A stretch of DNA of 64,000 nucleotides from positions 164,386,954 to 164,450,953 of the forward strand of contig CM054060.1 of the NCBI GenBank assembly GCA_028641055.1. The letters are read 5' to 3'. The stretch comes from Alopecurus myosuroides (lineage: Eukaryota; Streptophyta; Magnoliopsida; Poales; Poaceae). The notes under the pieces were generated by a model. It saw only the letters and a list, made by a program, of their open reading frames with translations. It had not been told where the DNA came from and did no database searches. The translations under genes were made by a program, and so were the position numbers. Of this stretch, positions 1-13,296 are shown one piece after another; the first letter of the stretch is position 1; every line of letters starts with the position of its first letter.

Positions 1-666
1 AATATTTAATGTTTGATATTTAAGTTGTGGTGTTATTCTCCTAGTGGTGTCATGTGAACGTCGACTACATGATACTTCACCATTTATGGGCCTAGGGGTA
101 TGCATCATGTATTTGGCTATTAATTGTAGGGTTGCCGGAGTGACATAAACCTAAACCCCCGTTAGGAAACCATTACACGAGGGAGCGTAGGATCCCGGAG
201 TTTAAAGCTGTGGTTAGATTTATTTCTTAATTACTTTCTTGTAGTTGCGGATGCTTGCAAGGGGTATAATAACAAGTATGTATTAGTCTTGGATGGGACG
301 GTACATTAGCATAGGTTCACCCACACAACACTTATCAAAACACCGAACATTATTCAGCTGTATGGAACGAAAGCACTTGACAGAAACCTCTCGTGTGTCC
401 TCGAGAACATTTGTTAATCATAAGTAAACTCACCGTCTTGTCCTTTGCTGAAGAAAGGATTGGGCCACTTTCTACAATTATTATTACTGCATTTTCTCGC
501 ACTTTATTTATCTGCAATATCAAAAAAACCCTACAAATCTATTTTCCAGTATTTACAGTTATTCCTTCATCCAAACTGCTTGTCAACACCTTCTGCTCCT
601 CGTTGGGTTTGACACTCTTATTTATTGAAAGTACTACGATACACCCCATATACTTGTGGGTCATCA
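1..666 (+). repeat. 5' LTR of element A, 3' portion
   Basis: Colinear with 39088-39761 with scattered substitutions and small indels. The LTR ends in ...TCATCA just before the leader and primer-binding site. The first part of this LTR lies left of the window. Confidence 0.93.
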
Positions 667-677
667 AGACTATTTTC

Positions 678-696
678 TGGTGCCGTTGCCGGGGAG
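678..696 (+). promoter_or_regulatory. Primer-binding site of element A
   Basis: TGGTGCCGTTGCCGGGGAG follows the LTR end after 11 bases. This is the Athila-type PBS (usually TGGCGCCGTTGCC...) with one C-to-T-like change; such sites pair with the 3' end of a tRNA that primes minus-strand DNA synthesis. Confidence 0.85.
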
Positions 697-781
697 TGAA
701 GCGCTATTGGGAAGTGGAATTGATAAAGGAAGCTTCTACTGTAAGTGTTGTTTTTATTTCTGTCTATTGCTTTATTACACT

Positions 782-2670
782 ATGCTTGGAACTCCTTTTG
801 AGTCCTTATATGCGGGCACTGCTGCCACTGCTAGGGTAGTAAGTGACCCACCGCATGATGATTTGGATCCTTATAAAATACCTATAAAGATTGTTAAACA
901 TGTTATGGATAACTGCTATTCAGGTGATGGAAATGTCCATCCTGGTGATCATTTGCTCTTTTTACATGAATTATGTGAGTTGTTCAAGTGTGCAGGTATT
1001 ACAATGATCCAAGTGAAGAGGAAGTTATTCTCTATATCATTGACAGGCCGAGCCTCTGAATGGTTCAAACTGCTGAGAAATAGCCCGACTATTGAATGGG
1101 AGGAAATTGTACCTCTCTTTTATTCTAAATTTTATTCTCCAAGTGAAATCCATAGAGATCGGAATTATATATATAATTTTTGGCCTTATGACGGAGAGAT
1201 TATTGCCCAAGCATGGGGGATATTGAAGTTACTAATGCTCAAATGCCCCATTCATGAGCTCCCCAGTAATATTGTTATTAATAATTTCTATGCAAGGCTT
1301 CCTCTTAATGATAAGGATTTATTAGATGCTTATTGTTCTAGATCATTTATACATATGAAGGATAAAGCTAAATCGGATCTTCTTGACCGTATTCAAGAAA
1401 ACACTGAAGCATGGGAGAATGACAAAGGTAGAAACTCGGGTATAAATGATGACTATGAATGCATTAAAACCTTTATGTCATCCGAGGATTTTCATAATGT
1501 TAGTGTTGTTTATGGTCTTGATTCTCAAGTTGCTGCAAACTTATATAAGGCTTTTGCTTATTATATTGATATTCCTAAAAAGGAATGGGATAAGTACCAT
1601 GCACCTTATAAAGATACTATTAATTGTGTTCCTGCTGGAGAAACAGGAGTTCATATTGTTGATTCTATTCTGCCTGAACCTTATATTGAGAAAATACCTT
1701 TCCCTGCTAAGGTAAAAGAACATTCTATGTTAGCTAGTGTGGTTAATAAAAGTGCAAAGAAACCTGTAGAACCTGAGGAACAAATAACTGTAGAACCTGC
1801 AGTAGCAATAGTAAAGGACCTTATTTCTGAAAATGTAGAAGAGGGACACATTATATTTTGTGAAGATGCTTCTAATATTGTCTCTCATCCTAGTAAATCT
1901 AGGAAACCCACTGTTCATGTGCTATCTGTTAGGATAGGTGATCATTGTTATTATGGTTACGTGATATTGGTGCTAGTTCTAGTGCTATTCCTTATGAGCT
2001 TTATAAAGAAATTATGCGTGAAATTGGTTCTTGTGAACTTGAAGACATTGATGTGATTATTCAACTTGCTAATAGGGAAACTATTTCTCCAATTTGTATT
2101 GTTAGAGATGTGGAGGTCTTATGTGGTAAAACTAAATATCCTGCTGATTTTCTAGTACTAGGCACTTCTTCTAGTGATACTTGTCCTATTATATTTGGTA
2201 GACCTTTCTTAAACACTTGTGGTGCTGTTATTGATTGTAAAAAGGAGAAAATTCTTACAAAGTTTGATGAAGAATCTTATGAATTTAATTTCTCCAAATT
2301 TGCTAAAGCACCTTATGAAGCTGAATTGCCTAATGAGAATTATAAAGTTGAACAGTTGGCTGCTATTGCTCTTGCTCCTAACAATCCTTTGCAGCAATAC
2401 ATGGAAGACCACAGAAGTGATGTCTTTATGGAAGAAAGGAGTGAAATTGATGAGATTTTCCTACATCATCCAGCAATGCTGAAACATAATTTACCTGTGG
2501 AAGACTTGGGTACAACATTACCACCCAAGGAAGATCATGTTTTTGATTTAAAGCCTTTGCCAGATAATCTTAAATATGCTCATATTGATGATAATAAATA
2601 TATCATGTTATTATTAGTTCTAAACTTTCTGTTAAAGAAGAGGAGAGATTATTGGGAATATTAAGGAAAC
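782..2670 (+). pseudogene. gag-pro: Element A gag-protease, frameshifted and cut off by insertion
   Basis: The likely start is the ATG at 782, after the PBS and leader. The frame runs through a typical Athila Gag capsid region (DLDPYKIP near the start, then YSGDGNVHPGDH and CPIHELP) to about 1940. A frameshift follows, and the protease is read in another frame from about 1948. It has the aspartic-protease core DIGASSSAIPYELY and later IIFGRPFLNTCG. Further frameshifts lie near 2595-2660, where the original linker to RT is garbled. The reading frame is then broken at 2670 by the family B insertion and resumes at 20173. Gag would form the particle and protease would process it; this copy cannot encode either as a complete polyprotein. 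Confidence 0.85.
2666..2670. repeat. Target-site duplication of the B solo LTR, left copy (gaaac)
   Basis: The same five bases occur at 20168-20172, directly after the other end of the solo LTR. Joining the flanks restores the Athila pol sequence across the site. Confidence 0.9.
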
Positions 2671-4017
2671 TGTGACGCCCCGAGATCGGGCACTATGCAG
2701 ATTTCAGCATTTCCGCCAAAATCCATATAATAACCGATTCCAGGTTGCCACTTGTGATAACATTACAACAGTTCACGAATAATCCACAACAACAACAGAG
2801 GAGGTATATACAAGACGACTCAAACGAGTCAGGGATACAAGTGATACAATACAAAGATCCAAATAACAGCGGAAGAAACAACATAGTGTCCGACTACGGA
2901 CAAGATACAAATTGGACTAAGAGTCCTGAAGATAACCGATGGCGTCCAATCCCTGCCCAGGCCAAGCCGGAGGGATTCCCAAGCTAACGTCGTCATACTC
3001 CAAACCTGTTGACTGCAATGTGGAATATGCAGCCACGAAAAGGATTCGTGGGTCAGTACGGTTAAGTACTGGCAAGTGGATAAACCATACTCACAAGATA
3101 CCAGCGTAACCAATCATCACAAGATACAAATACTTTGGGTTCAACGAAGAGGAAAGGATTATTGCAAAGAAGCGGCAGCGGGCTGCACTAACTAACTACA
3201 GAGACTCGCTACAACATCCGGCTAAAAGAAAGGGATAAGATAGCGTATCAGAACCAACTACACTACTCACCAAACAATACCCATCCAATGTTACCCCCTA
3301 CTAAGGAAGCAACCCAAGGAAACTCACACGGTTGATTAAGGTGACATTCATTTTATGGTGGAGGTAATCTATATTACTAGTCAATTTATCATCGTTAAGT
3401 GTAAGTTGTCTGAGTACTTGTTAGCCAGCACTTTCACCAAGTCATCCATAACCGCGGACAACACGGCTTCTCGAGAAGATTTAACCCTGCATGGATGCAC
3501 CAATTTGGCCGTACACGTAAGAATATCCCGCCAGACAGGGGATCAACCCACCAAGCGAGGTACTCAACACAACCCAACTCTTCTTCGCATCAAGCCCAAA
3601 GAACCCCGTGCAGTTGAGCGCACGGCTAATCAAGCCCCACGAAGAAAAGGGGACCCTCATAGCACTCTAAGAACGTGTCTCCCTAAATGCCGACTATAAA
3701 AGTTCCACCCTGGCGCCAAGGGTTCGCACCTGCATATGCATGCGGCAAATGGAAAACCCGAACTAAATGAGGCGATTTGGACGAGATTCGAATCGAATCA
3801 GAATTGCGGGGGGCGCCCATACTCGCTTCCCACATGCGGTTAGTGCGCTCATCATGGATCAATGGACAAGACCCTTTTCCTAATTAGGGTCGACACTAGC
3901 AGGCCTCAAAACCACGCCGGGCCTCCTGCCGGTGCCTTATCATCAAATTATTATTACCCAAAACATTAACATGTCGTTGATTGAATTGAACCCCAACTAT
4001 CAAACTAAACAGGTGAT

Positions 4018-4022
4018 AAGAC
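4018..4022. repeat. Target duplication of the B tandem, left copy (aagac)
   Basis: Right copy is agac at 17422-17425. In the uninterrupted LTR sequence (reverse complement of about 6768-6778) the site reads ataagacggac, so the flanks rejoin cleanly. Confidence 0.8.
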
Positions 4023-5167
4023 TGTAACACCCGGGGTTTTTCCCAAATAGAAAGTTGCTTGTTGTTTTCTTTTTCATCGCATAGCATTATGCATCATATT
4101 CATCGCACTTGTTTTCAAACCAACCTAAAAATTCAAACCAATTTTAACTTATCAAACAAAGCACCTTTGCTAACAACTCAAATTGTTTTCATGAAGAATT
4201 TGAGTTGGAATTAGTTTTGCTTGGTTATTTCAAAAATCATTTTCTTTATGAAACACTATTTGAAATTAAATTGGCAAATTCAAATCAATTGGCAATTTGA
4301 AATTTTTGAGAATAAAGTTAACATACATTTGAATCTTGATGTTTGGTAATTCAATAAAAATTATTGCATAAAATAAAACCCTAGAAAAACCTATTCCTTT
4401 TCTCTCTCTCTCTTTCCTACAAAAAAAATGTGCAAAAAGAAAAATAGAAGCAAAAAAATGAGCAAGGGAGGGCAGGCCAGCCCACCACACCCCTTCGAGG
4501 CCCCCCCCACCTTTCTTCCTCCTCCGTACAGGAGGACGTCATCCTCCCTACCGAACCCCCACCTGCTCCCACCTCCTCCTCCCTATTTCTACCCTCTTCC
4601 CCCTCCAAACCCTAGCCGCCTCCTTCCTCTCCTCCTCCTAGCCGCCGCCCCCCTCTCTTCTTCCTCCTCCTTCCACTCCCTTTTCTCTCTGTAATTCTGC
4701 TCCACTTTCTGAATTTCCTGATGCTGTGCCATGGCCGGAGTTTGGAGAGCTTGGCGCGGTACCCGTGGTCACCGTCGGGCCCCGTTTCCCGCGGGAATGG
4801 AAACGGGGCATCACCCTCGTCGTCCCCGTCTGCTTGGTCGGCGCGGAGGTCCACCAGGGAGGCCACGCCATCGCCGGAATGTCGCCGCCAACCTGCTGCC
4901 TGCTGCTGCGAACATCAGCCATGATCGCCTGCTCCCGAACGCTCGGGCACGGTGAGCACTCCCCCTCGCCCTCTCTCCTCTCTCCTCTCCCCTCTCCCCC
5001 TTCTCCTCTTCCCTCAGCACCCACGCCGGCCACAGCGGCAGCGCAGCAGCGCCTGGACGCCGGTCGTCGTCTCCGATCCGTCCTCATACGTTCAGTTGCT
5101 TGAATTTCGTCAGGCCCCGCACATGCTACCTCAAAACAACCACGATCTGTACCTAATCAAACCGAGC

Positions 5168-5225
5168 GACCAGCCCAGCTGGTAACACACCCTTGCGCGC
5201 AAGCCCGAGCCCCGGGTTCGATCCC
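5168..5225 (+). other. tRNA-like segment with Pol III A and B boxes in B LTR 1
   Basis: CCAGCCCAGCTGGTAAC resembles an A box (TRGCNNAGYNGG), and GGTTCGATCCC fits the B box (GGTTCGANNCC). Their spacing is close to that of a tRNA gene. There is no full cloverleaf that I can fold, so it is tRNA-derived or SINE-like rather than a tRNA gene. Confidence 0.6.
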
Positions 5226-6389
5226 CCCTTTCCGCAGCAAAAGCCACACCTTTTCTGCCCTTTTTCCTTTTTTTGCCCGAATTCCAGAAAAGCATATCTG
5301 TTTCTTTAATTCTAAAATCAATAACAAATTGAATTTTGCTCCAATTTGAATGATTCAAATTCCCGTGGATTCATAATTTTGTGCTATTTCTGTTAATGTC
5401 AAAGTTGCAACATGTTTCTGTAATAATTTTTGCATTAAATAATTAATTACAGAAAATGCAATTAAAAGTTGAAACTTTGGAATTTCATAACTTTAGTTCT
5501 GTTCATCCAATTTGAGCAAACTTGGGCTCTAAAAATTTGTCTTAACAAACTCTACACGTTGGTATTTTATTTGGTCACAATTGAATTAAATTTGAACATG
5601 TTTCCTTCTGTTTACTAAAAAGGGCAGAATAAGAATGTTTACGAAAAATTGCATAATAAATTCAATAATAACCCAAAAATTATGTTTAATAGCTCAAAAT
5701 GTTCAGTGAAACATTGGCTACATGTTTTCAACCTTTTCAATGCAAATTGTTTACTGTTTTTCCCAATTAAAAGTGGTGCAATAATTCAATGCTTTAATTA
5801 AACCTTTTAAATTGCAAAATTCATAACTTGGGCAATTCAAATCCAATTCCAACATGTAAAATATGGTTTCCATGCAAAGTTGAACAAGCTTTCCAAATAT
5901 AAACTTTGTTTTCTATTTTGAATAAATTAAATTGCTGAAAACAACTATTTCTTAATTAATGCATTTAAAATTGTCAATTTAATAACTTGCTCATCTAAAA
6001 TCCAAATTCAACAAATGAAACATGTTTTCCATCTAAAATTTTGTGTTCTTTCCAAATATAAATTTTGTTGTATGTTTTGAACAATTAAAATGGGTGAAAA
6101 CAATGAATGCTTGTGTAACTCATTTAAGAAGCCAAATTTCATAACTTTATAAATAAAATTCCAAACTTGATAAACAACATTTCAAATTGAAGCTATTGTT
6201 GTTTTCTTATTGTTTTCCTCATCCATGCATCATTCTAATAAACTTTCACATGATGGTTATTTGTAGATCATTTAATTCAACATTAATTCATGGGCTTTTC
6301 CATATGCAATCCAAATTGCATATGGGCCCATTTAAATATGTTTACCATATCAACTGGTTTACTTTGATGCACCAATTAATTATCATGCA

Positions 6390-6397
6390 TATAAAAT
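6390..6397 (+). promoter_or_regulatory. Candidate TATA box of B LTR 1
   Basis: TATAAAAT, followed by GC-mixed sequence. Identical copies lie at 11035-11042 and 15681-15688. It is altered in the older solo LTR. A start site shortly downstream would place the U3/R border near 6420. Confidence 0.5.
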
Positions 6398-8130
6398 AGG
6401 ATCATGCTGGATCTTTTGCCGTAGTAGTAATTGTTGCATCCGGTGTTTGTTCTAGTTCGTTGCTTCTTCGCGGATAGGACGTTGAGATGGTGTGAGCAAC
6501 GACAAGTTCTTCGGATGTACCTCTACTTGCTGGATTCCAGGCAAGTATACTCACTTGCTACCTATGGCTGCCTTTCATCACTTGTTACCGATTCTTTCCG
6601 TTTTCCTTATGCTAGCCTTATGATTCGATGCTTGTGTCTCGATCCTATCATATGTTACCTTGCAGCCATGATATAGCCTTCCTTCCACTTCCTATTAACT
6701 GTTGATTGTTTACCTTGTTGGCCCTCGTGTCGTAGTTGCATGCTTAGTGTTGTTTGCGCTCAAGTCTTGTTGTCCGTCTTATCACCTGTTTAGTTTGATA
6801 GTTGGGTTTCAATTCAGTCAACAACATGTTAATGTTTTGGGTAATAATAATTTGATGATAAGGCACCGGCAGGAGGCCCGACGTGGTTTTGAGGCCTGCT
6901 AGTGTCGACCCTAATTAGGAAAAGGGTCTTGTCCATTGATCCATGATGAGCGCACTAACCGCATGTGGGAAGCGAGTATGGGCGCCCCCCGCAATTCTGA
7001 TTCGATTCGCATCTCGTCCAAATCGCCTCATTTAGTTCGGGTTTTCCATTTGCTGCATGCATATGTAGGTGCGAACCCTTGGCGCCAGGGTGGAACTTTT
7101 GTAGTCGGCATTTAGGGAGACACGTTCTTAGAGTGCTATGAGGGTCCCCTTTTCTTCGTGGGGCTTGATTAGCCGTGCGCTCAACTGCACGGGGTTCTTT
7201 GGGCTTGATGCGAAGAAGAGTTGGGTTGTGTTGAGTACCTCGCTTGGTGGGTTGATCCCCCGTCTGGCGGGTTATTCTTACGTGTACGGCCAAATTGGTG
7301 CATCCCTGCAGGGTTAAATCGTCTCGAGAAGCCGTGTTGTCCGCGGTTATGGATGACTTGGTGAAAGTGCTGGCTAACAAGTACTCAGACAACTTACACC
7401 TAATGATAATAACTTGACTAGTAATATAGTATTACCTTCACCATATAAATGAATGTCACCCTAATCAACAGTGTGAGTTTCCTTGGGTTGCTTCCTTAGT
7501 AGGGGGTAACATTGGATGGGTATTGTTTGGTGAGTAGTTGTAGTTGGTTCTGATACGCTATCTTATCCCTTTCTTTTAGCCGGATGTTGTAGCGCGTCCC
7601 TGTAGTTAGTTAGTGCAGCCAGCTGCCGCTTCTTTGCAATATTCCCTTCCTTTCCGTTGTACCCAAAGTATTTGTATCTTGTGATGATTGGTTACGCTGG
7701 TATCTTGTGAGTATGGGTTATCCACTTGCCATTACTTAACTGTACTGACCCACGAATCTTTTTCGTGGCTGCATATTCCACATTGCAGTCAACAGGTTTG
7801 AAGTCCGACGACGTTAGCTTGGGAATCCCTCCGGCTTGGCCTGGGCAGGGATTGGACGCCATCGGTTATCCCCAGGACTCTTAGTCCGATTTGTATCTTG
7901 TCCGTAGTCGGACACTATGTTGTTTCTTCCGCTGTCATTTGGATCTTTGTATTGTATCAGTTGTATCTTTGACTCGTTTGAGTCATTTTGTATATATCTT
8001 TTCTGTTGTTGTTGCGGAATATTCGTGAACTGTTGTAATGTTATCACAAGTGGCAACCTGGAATCGGTTATTATGTGGGTTCTGGCGGGAATGCTGAAAT
8101 CTGCATAGTGCCCGATCTCGGGGCGTCACA

Positions 8131-8652
8131 AATGGTATCAGAGCATGGTTTCCGATTCCCAATGTTGTTTCGATACGAATGGTTATCGAAGCAACGGGTC
8201 CGCAAAGCCTGTAGGTTAACCTCGCTAACGGTCGTGTCCTTAGAATGTCAAAAACTATTTGTGCAAAACCTGTTTTGGAAACATCTCAATAGGATTCTTG
8301 TTTTCTCCTTATCCCTATTCTATTTCCCCTCCCATCTTATTTGTTTTGGAGTCTCCCCCCCCTTGTCTATCTTTCAAAGTGTTAGGATCCTACGTGGGTG
8401 GACGTTTTCTGAGCCTTTAACCTAATAGGTTCGATCATCGGAAGATTCCTGGTGGAAGAACATCGTCGTCACTCCGAGCAAGAATCTCTTGTTAGTGGTG
8501 TCGAGAAACTGTTGTTAGTGGTGTCGAGAAGAAGAGATCCGCCCACTGACCCGGGAAATCAACCGCAACACGAAGACTCCGTAGTTGAAACCTCTCTTCC
8601 CCTTGCCTTGGGTGGATTGCGAGGGCGCAATCCCCTTGTTAGTGGTGTCGGC
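8131..8652 (+). other. Family B internal domain 1
   Basis: Begins with the PBS TGGTATCAGAGC at 8133-8144 (initiator-tRNA-Met type), two bases after the LTR. The 522 bp contain no gag or pol similarity. Near 8480-8550 the phrase TTAGTGGTGTCGAGAA is partly repeated, and TTAGTGGTGTCGGC stands directly before LTR 2. No convincing polypurine tract is present at that border; the best purine run, GAGAAGAAGAGA, is about 110 bp away. Confidence 0.88.
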
Positions 8653-11600
8653 TGTAACACCCGGGGTTTTTCCCAAATAGAAAGTTGCTTGTTGTTTTCT
8701 TTTTCATCGCATAGCATTATGCATCATATTCATTGCACTTGTTTTCAAACCAACCTAAAAATTCAAACCAATTTTAACTTCTCAAACAAAGCACCTTTGC
8801 TAACAACTCAAATTGTTTTCATGAAGAATTTGAGTTGGAATTAGTTTTGCTTGGTTATTTCAAAAATCATTTTCTTTATGAAACACTATTTGAAATTAAA
8901 TTGGAAAATTCAAATCAATTGGCAATTTGAAATTTTTGAGAATAAAGTTAACATAAATTTGAATCTTGCTGTTTGGTAATTCAATAAAAATTATTGCATA
9001 AAATAAAACCCTAAAAAAAACCTATTCCTTTTCTCTCTCTCTCTCTTTCCTACAAAAAAAATGTGCAAAAAGAAAAACAGAAGCAAAAAAAATGAGCAAG
9101 GGAGGGCAGGCCAGCCCAATTGGGCCAGCCCACCACACCCCTTCGAGGCTCCCCCCCCACCTTTCTTCCTCCTCAGGAGGACGTCATCCTCCCCACCGAA
9201 CCCCCACCTGCTCCCACCTCCTCCTCCCTATTTCTACCCTCTTCCCCCTCCAAACCCTAGCCGCCTCCTTCCTCTCCTCCTCCTAGCCGCCGCCCCCCCT
9301 CTCTTCTTCCTCCTCCTTCCCCTCCCTTTTCTCTCTGTAATTCTGCTCCACTTTCTGAATTTCCTGATGATGTGCCATGGCCGGAGTTTGGAGAGCTTGG
9401 CGCGGTACCCGTGGTCACCGTCGGGCCCCGTTTCCCGCGGGAATGGAAACGGGGCATCACCCTCGTCGTCCCCGTCTGCTTGGTCGGCGCGGAGGTCCAC
9501 CAGGGAGGCCACGCCATCGCCGGAATGTCGCCGCCAACCTGCTGCCTGCTGCTGCGAACATCAGCCATGATCGCCTGCTCCCGAACGCTCGGGCACGGTG
9601 AGCACTCCCCCTCGCCCTCTCTCCTCTCTCCTCTCCCCTCTCCCCTTCTCCTCTTCCCTCAGCACCCACGCCGGCCACAGCGGCAGCGCAGCAGCGCCTG
9701 GACGCCGGCCGTCGTCTCCGATCCGTCCTCATACGTTCAGTTGCTTGAATTTCGTCAGGCCCCGCACATGCTACCTCAAAACAACCACGATCTGTACCTA
9801 ATCAAACCGAGCGACCAGCCCAGCTGGTAACACACCCTTGCGCGCAAGCCCGAGCCCCGTGTTCGATCCCCCCTTTCCGCAGCAAAAGCCACACCTTTTC
9901 TGCCCTTTTTCCTTTTTTTTGCCCGAATTCCAGAAAAGCAGATCTGTTTCTTTAATTCTAAAATCAATAACAAATTGAATTTTGCTCCAATTTGAATGAT
10001 TCAAATTCCTGTGGATTCATAATTTTGTTCTCTTTCTGTTAATGTCAAAATTGCAACATGTTTCTGTAATAATTTTTGCATTAAATAATTAATTACAGAA
10101 AATGCAATTAAAAGTTGAAACTTTGGAATTTCATAACTTTAGTTCTGTTCATCCAATTTGAGCAAACTTGGGCTCTAAAAATTTGTCTTAACAAACTCTA
10201 CACGTTGGTATTTTATTTGGTCACAATTGAATTAAATTTGAACATGTTTCCTTCTGTTTACTAAAAAGGGCAGAATAAGAATGTTTACGAAAAATTGCAT
10301 AATAAATTTAATAATAACCCAAAAACTATGTTTAATAGCTCAAAATGTTCAGTGAAACATTGGCTACATGTTTTCAACCTTTTCAATGCAAATTGTTTAC
10401 TGTTTTTTGCAATTAAAAGTGGTGCAATAATTCAATGCTTTAATTAAACCTTTTAAATTGCAAAATTCATAACTTGGGCAATTCAAATCCAATTCCAACA
10501 TGTAAAATATGGTTTCCATGCAAAGTTGAACAAGCTTTCCAAATATAAACTTTGTTTTCTATTTTGAATAAATTAAATTGCTGAAAACAACTATTTCTTA
10601 ATTAATGCATTTAAAATTGTCAATTTAATAACTTGCTCATCTAAAATCCAAATTCAACAAATGAAACATGTTTTCCATCTAAAATTTTGTGTTCTTTCCA
10701 AATATAAATGTTGTTGTCTGTTTTGAACAATTAAAATGGGTGAAAACAATGAATGCTTGTGTAACTCATTTAAGAAGCCAAATTTCATAAATTTATAAAT
10801 AATATTCCAAACTTGATAAACAACATTTCAAATTGAAGATATTGTTGTTTTCTTATTGTTTTCCTCATCCATGCATCATTCTAATCAACTTTCACATGAT
10901 GGTTATTTGTAGATCATTTAATTCAACATTAATTCATGGGCTTTTCCATATGCAATCCAAATTGCATATGGGCCCATTTAATATGTTTACCATGTCAACT
11001 GGTTTACTTTGATGCACCAATTAATTATCATGCATATAAAATAGGATCATGCTGGATCTTTTGCCGTAGTAGTAATTGTTGCATCCGGTGTTTGTTCTAG
11101 TTCGTTGCTTCTTCGCGGATAGGACGTTGAGATGGTGTGAGCAACGACAAGTTCTTCGGATGTACCTCTACTTGCTGGATTCCAGGCAAGTATACTCACT
11201 TGCTACCTATGGCTGCCTTTCATCACTTGCTACCGATTCTTTCCATTTTCCTTATGCTAGCCTTATGATTCGATGCTTGTGTCTCGATCCTATCATGTGT
11301 TACCTTGCAGCCATGATATAGCCTTCCTTCCACTTCCTATTAACTGTTGATTGTTTACCTTGTTGGCCCTCGTGTCGTAGTTGCATGCTTAGTGTTGTTT
11401 GCGCTCAAGTCTTGTTGTCCGTCTTATCACCTGTTTAGTTTGATAGTTGGGTTTCAATTCAATCAACAACATGTTAATGTTTTGGGTAATAATAATTTGA
11501 TGATAAGGCACCGGCAGGAGGCCCGGCGTGGTTTTGAGGCCTGCTAGTGTCGACCCTAATTAGGAAAAGGGTCTTGTCCATTGATCCATGATGAGCGCAC

Positions 11601-12775
11601 TAACCGCATGTGGGAAGCGAGTATAGGCGCGCCCCGCAATTCTGATTCGATTCGCATCTCGTCCAAATCGCCTCATTTAGTTCGGGTTTTCCATTTGCTG
11701 CATGCATATGCAGGTGCGAACCCTTGGCGCCAGGGTGGAACTTTTGTAGTCGGCATTTAGGGAGACACGTTCTTAGAGTGCTATGAGGGTCCCCTTTTCT
11801 TCGTGGGGCTTGATTAGCCGTGCGCTCAACTGCACGGGGTTCTTTGGGCTTGATGCGAAGAAGAGTTGGGTTGTGTTGAGTACCTCGCTTGGTGGGTTGA
11901 TCCCCCGTCTGGCGGGTTATTCTTACGTGTACGTCCAAATTGGTGCATCCCTGCAGGGTTAAATCTTCTCGAGAAGCCGTGTTGTCCGCGGTTATGGATG
12001 ACTTGGTGAAAGTGCTGGCTAACAAGTACTCAGACAACTTACACCTAATGATAATAACTTGACTAGTAATATAGTATTACCTTCACCATATAAATGAATG
12101 TCACCCTAATCAACAATGTGAGTTTCCTTGGGTTGCTTCCTTAGTAGGGGGTAACATTGGATGGGTATTGTTTGGTGAGTAGTTGTAGTTAGTTCCGATA
12201 CGCTATCTTATCCCTTTCTTTTAGCCGGATGTTGTAGCGCGTCCCTGTAGTTAGTTAGTGCAGCCAGCTGCCGCTTCTTTGCAATATTCCCTTCCTTTCC
12301 GTTGTACCCAAAGTATTTGTATCTTGTGATGATTGGTTACGCTGGTATCTTGTGAGTATGGGTTATCCACTTGCCAGTACTTAACCGTACTGACCCACAA
12401 ATCTTTTTCGTGGCTGCATATTGCACATTGCAGTCAACAGGTTTGAAATCCGACGACGTTAGCTTGGGAATCCCTCCGGCTTGGCCTGGGCAGGGATTGG
12501 ACGCCATCGGTTATCTCCAGGACTCTTAGTCCGATTTGTATCTTGTCCGTAGTCGGACACTATGTTGTTTCTTCCGCTGTCATTTGGATCTTTGTATTGT
12601 ATCAGTTGTATCTTTGACTCGTTTGAGTCATCTTGTATATATCTTTTCTGTTGTTGTTGCGGAATATTCGTGAACTGTTGTAATGTTATCACAAGTGGCA
12701 ACCTGGAATCGGTTATTATGTGGGTTCTGGCGGGAATGCTGAAATCTGCATAGTGCCCGATCTCGGGGCGTCACA
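8653..12775 (+). repeat. Family B LTR 2 (middle LTR)
   Basis: Same ends as LTR 1. It shares derived states with LTR 3, for example CCCGTGTTCGAT in the B box, GTTCTCTTTCTG and CAAAATTGC, and the 14-bp segment. It also has private changes such as TTTTTTGCAATT near 10402 and GGCGCGCCCC near 11630. Confidence 0.93.
9813..9870 (+). other. tRNA-like segment in B LTR 2
   Basis: Same A-box-like part as LTR 1, but the B box is mutated to GTGTTCGATCC. Confidence 0.5.
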
Positions 12776-13296
12776 AATGGTATCAGAGCATGGTTTCCGA
12801 TTCCCAATGTTGTTTCGATACGAATGGTTATCGAAGCAACGGGTCCGCAAAGCCTGTAGGTTAACCTCGCTAACGGTCGTGTCCTTAGAATGTCAAAACC
12901 TATTTGTGCAAAACCTGTTTTGGAAACATCTCAATAGGATTCTTGTTTTCTCCTTATCCCTATTCTATTTCCCCTCCCATCTTATTTGTTTTGGAGTCTC
13001 CCCCCCTTGTCTATCTTTCAAAGTGTTAGGATCCTACGTGGGTGGACGTTTTCTGAGCCTTTAACCTAATAGGTTCGATCATCGGAAGATTCCTGGTGGA
13101 AGAACATCGTCGTCACTCCGAGCAAGAATCTCTTGTTAGTGGTGTCGAGAAACTGTTGTTAGTGGTGTCGAGAAGAAGAGATCCGCCCACTGACCCGGGA
13201 AATCAACCGCAACACGAAGACTCCGTAGTTGAAACCTCTCTTCCCCTTGCCTTGGGTGGATTGCGAGGGCGCAATCCCCTTGTTAGTGGTGTCGGC
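12776..13296 (+). other. Family B internal domain 2
   Basis: 521 bp with PBS TGGTATCAGAGC at 12778-12789. By eye it differs from internal domain 1 by about two changes, one substitution near 12899 and the length of a C run. Non-coding. Confidence 0.88.

Larger units (their letters stand above)
4023..8130 (+). repeat. Family B LTR 1
   Basis: TGTAACACCCGGGG to GGGGCGTCACA. It has an AT-rich start, a GC-rich block at about 4470-5110, a tRNA-like segment, a long AT-rich stretch and a TATAAAAT box at 6390-6397. Near 7766 there is a short stem-loop (CCACGAA...TTCGTGG), followed by GGCTGCATATTCC. It lacks a 14-bp segment present in LTR 2 and 3 (inserted near 4482) and carries many private or ancestral states relative to them. 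Open frames on both strands are not recognisable proteins. Confidence 0.93.

Noticed and set aside
4428..5103. Pro/Arg-rich open frames on both strands in the GC-rich block of B LTRs
   Set aside because: Open on several frames and both strands because of high GC content; no start context, splice pattern or homology. The family copies carry frame-changing indels.
5164..5240. A genuine tRNA gene
   Set aside because: A and B boxes are present, but I cannot form an acceptor stem or full cloverleaf, so it is called tRNA-like only.
6955..7392. 145-codon minus-strand open frame repeated at 11600-12037 and 16246-16683
   Set aside because: It repeats only because the LTR repeats, has no recognisable domain, and appears as a broken frame in the older solo LTR (3355-3699). 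Treated as LTR sequence.
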